DNA from: Malurus cyaneus samueli
Lineage: Eukaryota; Chordata; Aves; Passeriformes; Maluridae
DNA length: 64,000 nucleotides
Direction: 5' to 3'
NCBI GenBank assembly: GCA_009741485.1
Contig: CM019217.1
Span: 49,217,153-49,281,152 of the forward strand
The position numbers and the translations under genes are program-made. Numbering within the stretch: the first letter of the stretch is position 1; every line of letters starts with the position of its first letter. This document shows, one piece after another, positions 60,601 to 64,000 of this stretch. The notes under the pieces were generated by a model. It had not been told where the DNA came from and searched no databases. It saw only the letters and a program-made list of their open reading frames with translations.

Positions 60601-63600
60601 AGGTTTTTAAGAAGAGAGAAGGTTTTTATGTGTCCAGACAGGGACTAGAATATCGTGACCCACTCGTCTTTCATTAACTTTTAATTTCTGGCTGTGAGTG
60701 TCGGTGGCCACCAGGCTGTAGGAGAAGGAGCTGGGCTGTTGGGTATACCTAGTGTCTTACGTGCCTGCATTTTAATGGTCATACCTAGAGATTGATAGTG
60801 AATTTGAGCAGCTGATATGTTGACTGAGAATGTGCAGTTTAATGCGAAATTATTACAACTGGCTTTCCACCTGTTTTGGGAGAACCAATGGGTAAATAAT
60901 CTGATCTAGCAAAATTTGTCACCCACATTAGGAATTGTGAACTAATTATTGCATTCTGATACTCTGCTCTTACTTGTTTTGCCTTTTTATCCTGATTGTT
61001 TGCATTCCTAGGACTGATTTGCCTTTCTGATAAAATGCCATGTGATCTGCTGATTAATTTTTGTGAGCAATCATAAACTCCAACCTATGGCTGACTCCGT
61101 ATATTTTTACGCTATGCTCCATAAACATTCATTCATTTCTTATGATTACTGTGTGGAAACAGACTTTTACAGGCTAATAAACTTGGATTTGAACTGGATT
61201 AAGAGTTTCCTGTGTCACTTCTTTCCACTTTTTAAGGACAAAAAAGTGAAAAAAGAAAAAAAAGAGAAATAAAGGTGCAAACCTTGGCTTGATTTAACCA
61301 GGTCTCTGTAATTATCTCCACAAGTGCTGTCAAATGCTAAACTTGGAAATACCAATAGCAAAAACAAAACCTTATTCTCAAGTGGATTTCATTTTCAGTG
61401 AGAAACCCTCCTCCTTAAAAATAAAACAAACTTCCAGGGCTTAGGGCTGGGAAAGAGGGGGAAGGGAAATAGTTTTTGGTTTTTTTTTTCTTTAATTGGT
61501 TACTCTGGTGTCTTCTCTCCTGTAGACCTGCTTTCTTAAACACGCTGACATGCACAGGGCAGCTTCCAGCTGAGACCAATTAAGCAGAGCGTTTTCCTGC
61601 AGTGTGGCTGGCTGGCTGCAGCCGGGTGATGCTCATCGCGGGCTGTGTCGGCGCGGGCACAGCTGGAACACGCGCGGGCAGGCGACCTCTCAGCAGACAC
61701 AGCACCGGGGCCAGCATCTTCTCACGCTCCTGGGGTCTGGTGCTCCCTGACCTGCCGTGCCTGGTCAATGTCTGGTCAGAAATGACTCTGCAGGTGGTGG
61801 AGTATTTTCTTTTTTAGGTGGTTAGTTCAAGCTCAAACAGCTCGGAAATACCAAGTGTAGTAAACAGAAAGAACATGGATTCTCATGTCGTAGCTGTTTA
61901 AGGCATCTTGGTAGATGAGGGAGCTGGCAGTAATTGATAACTCTTTACAGGGTCTCTTCAAGGAGACCATTGGGATGAAATGGCACTTTCTGCAGGGAGA
62001 GGCAGCTAAGCTAAAATAGGTTGGCTTGATGCTGGCACACAACTACATGTAGTCAGTCTTCTTATGTAAAGAAGTCATCATCCTTTCCATATGTCCATCT
62101 GAAGTGTGTCACAAACATTATGCATAAAAATTGCATTTTTCAATCTACTGGAGGCCTAGGTCATACTGGTAATCTTAATTTCACCAAAGAGCAAATGGAA
62201 ATTTAAGAGCAGAAGGAGGACTAATGTTTTGTCAGTTTTCAGGCCTTGAATGCAAGCAGTGAGATCAAACATCACTGAATGGGGCAACTGGACTAGACAG
62301 GATCCATCCTCCGTGTATGGTGACCCTGCACAGCTGTCCCAGACAGCGATCTTTGGGGACCACTGCACTGGCCCCTGCCTTTCCTAGTTTTGCAGGAAGG
62401 AGTGACTTTTACAAGATGGGGATGATGCTGAGGCAGTCTCACCACAGAGATGAAGCACAGGCAGGATTATTAACTGATGATTTTTTTTTCCTGTTGTGAC
62501 CCAGCACATCTTCAAAAACATAAACTAGAATAGCAGCAGCCAGGGAAACATGCAGCTCCCCCAGCCAGGCAGAGGAGAAAGCTCATTTGCTCACTCTTTC
62601 TTTCTCATTCTTTCTGCCCCTTTCCCTTGTATTTCCTTCAACTCTTTCCTAGAGGAAGGCAGATGTGGCAGATGCTGTGGCTCCTGCCAGCAGAGCCCAG
62701 CTCTGTGTTTTGTGTCCTGGGAAGGGGATGGGGCTGCAGTTGCACAGAGACCTGAGCTCCTGGAGGCTGGAGCTCCTGCAAGGAAGGGAGGTGCTTGATG
62801 TGTGCAGTGGTGCCCCAGCAAATGTGTGGGCTGCTGCTCTTCTGCTTGTGCCAGTGGATTCCATGGGGAAATGGTGGCAGATGTTAAACCTTTGACATCC
62901 CCAGCATGGCAGGGTCAGGAAGATGATGCAGATTGCACGGATAGCAGTGAATATGTAGGTTACTTGTGCCCTAAAATGCTGGTGCTGAGAAAATCTAGGG
63001 GGACTTCTAAGGGCAGAGATGTGCTTGATCCATCACTGGTGTGTCCTAAACTTTCTCAGCCACAGTTAGGGTTCTGGAAAAGAGGTTAAAGTAAGCCAGG
63101 TATTAGCTTTTTTTTTTTTTTTTTTTTTTTTTCCCCCTAATTATCTTGGACAGCTGAGTTGGTTTTGTTAGGAATGTGAAAGCACACTGAGCTCAAGGCA
63201 GGCACTGAGCTGGAGGCAGATGCCTTGCCTGAAAGGTTTCAGCCTGCAGGATTAAAGGTCTGAGTAAAGCTGCCAAAGATGGGACCTTGTAATAGGCACT
63301 TTAGGTGATGTGAACTGCAGATGTTGCCACCAGCTTTGCTAGGATTAAAGGAGGGAGTGAGAAGGCATTAATTCTGCAGCACTGTGTGGGGAGACTCAGT
63401 CTGGTCGAAGCTTTCTGGATGGCCATCCCCTTAGCATAAAATACCACTTGTATGATGGTGAGGAAAACTGGGCAAAGGAAAGTGGACGGCTGTGGCAGCC
63501 CCAGCCAAAATGCTTCCCAGAGCTCCCAAATTGTGCCCTGGGGAGCAGGCAGAAAGAGATGCTTTCCTGGCACATGCACCGTGAGGGCTACAGTTTCTGT

Positions 63601-64000
63601 CTCTGTCTCCTCTGAAAAGAGCCAGCAACCCAGTTTGTCACCTTCCTGCCCTGGTGTGCTGTGCACAGAGGCAGGTTATATCCAGGGGGGTTGTTAACAG
63701 GAATGTGCTGGGAGTGATGGTGATGCTCTGGCAGTGCCATTCCGGGGGTGCCGTGGCCCCCTCCCCGCTCCCCACCGCGTTTTGGTCCACGGCGCTCCAC
63801 GCTGCTGTTCTGACACTTCGCCGCTCCCACCGCGGCTGCTGCCTTTCTCTTCTGCTTTATGCTAAAACAAGGGAGGTGTTTAAATATTTATCATCGCTAG
63901 AAACTCCAGAAGCCAACGTTCATTTGTGGAAATGACTGGGATTTTTTTTCTCCAATTGTCAGTAATAATTCATTAATTATTATTTTAAAGTTGTTGTTCT
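57661..64000. other. Downstream flank, no gene seen
   Basis: AT-rich flank with a T run at 63109 and small CpG-richer patches at 61570-61760 and 63735-63840. No coding exon or repeat family was recognised. Confidence 0.55.
63109..63132 (+). repeat. Run of T
   Basis: Pure T homopolymer of about 24 bases downstream of CXXC4, followed by CCCCC. Confidence 0.9.

Noticed and set aside
1..64000. tRNA, rRNA, CRISPR, phage or bacterial features
   Set aside because: None was recognised on reading both strands; composition, CR1 elements and split gene structure are those of a bird chromosome.

Overview
The window looks like avian nuclear DNA. Two CR1 LINE fragments carry the CR1 3' tail (a Gly/Trp-rich decayed ORF2 end in one, the ATTCTATGAT-type tail in both). 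The only gene I can recognise is CXXC4 (IDAX), a single-copy vertebrate developmental gene with CpG-island promoter, long intron and AT-rich flanks. No prokaryotic-style operon, CRISPR array, rRNA or tRNA was seen by eye.

Layout: 1-20400 is upstream intergenic DNA with one CR1 fragment (2380-3068), a GGAA-type array (17001-17239) and minor simple repeats. 20440-22715 is a dense CpG island with the long coding exon of CXXC4 (21342-22399, + strand), encoding the acidic/Ala/Gly-rich N-terminal part and the whole CXXC zinc finger. The intron as assembled runs 22400-53992. The short last exon codes for only 14 residues and a stop (53993-54037). A long 3' UTR probably ends at a poly(A) signal near 57637. 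57660-64000 is downstream DNA with no recognised gene. Intronic features include a second CpG-rich block (36674-37003), a third weaker one (47040-47440) and a second CR1 fragment (48959-49270).

The most striking structure is not a gene. Two large inverted duplications meet at a 25-N gap (35350-35374). The first has arms 8072-20174 and 22728-35349, with the CXXC4 CpG island as its loop. The second has arms 35375-36625 and 37004-38254, with another CpG-rich block as its loop. The right arm of the first is a noisy copy of the left arm: mostly clear similarity with scattered small indels, but in one 3-kb stretch (about 23560-26700) the copy is barely recognisable. Uneven noise of this kind, arms ending exactly at an N gap and GC-rich loops fit fold-back (palindromic) single-molecule reads used to extend two contigs into a gap better than real biology. 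If so, about 14 kb of the assembled intron (22728-36625) is not genomic in this position, and the true intron segment is missing.

The CXXC4 coding exon needs at least six changes of reading frame to give the expected protein, nearly all at short C/G runs, while the zinc finger, both splice sites and the last exon are intact. I read this as base-level sequencing error in GC-rich DNA rather than a dead gene. I found no convincing undescribed biological system; the useful discovery is that a good part of this window should not be interpreted as genome sequence without checking.
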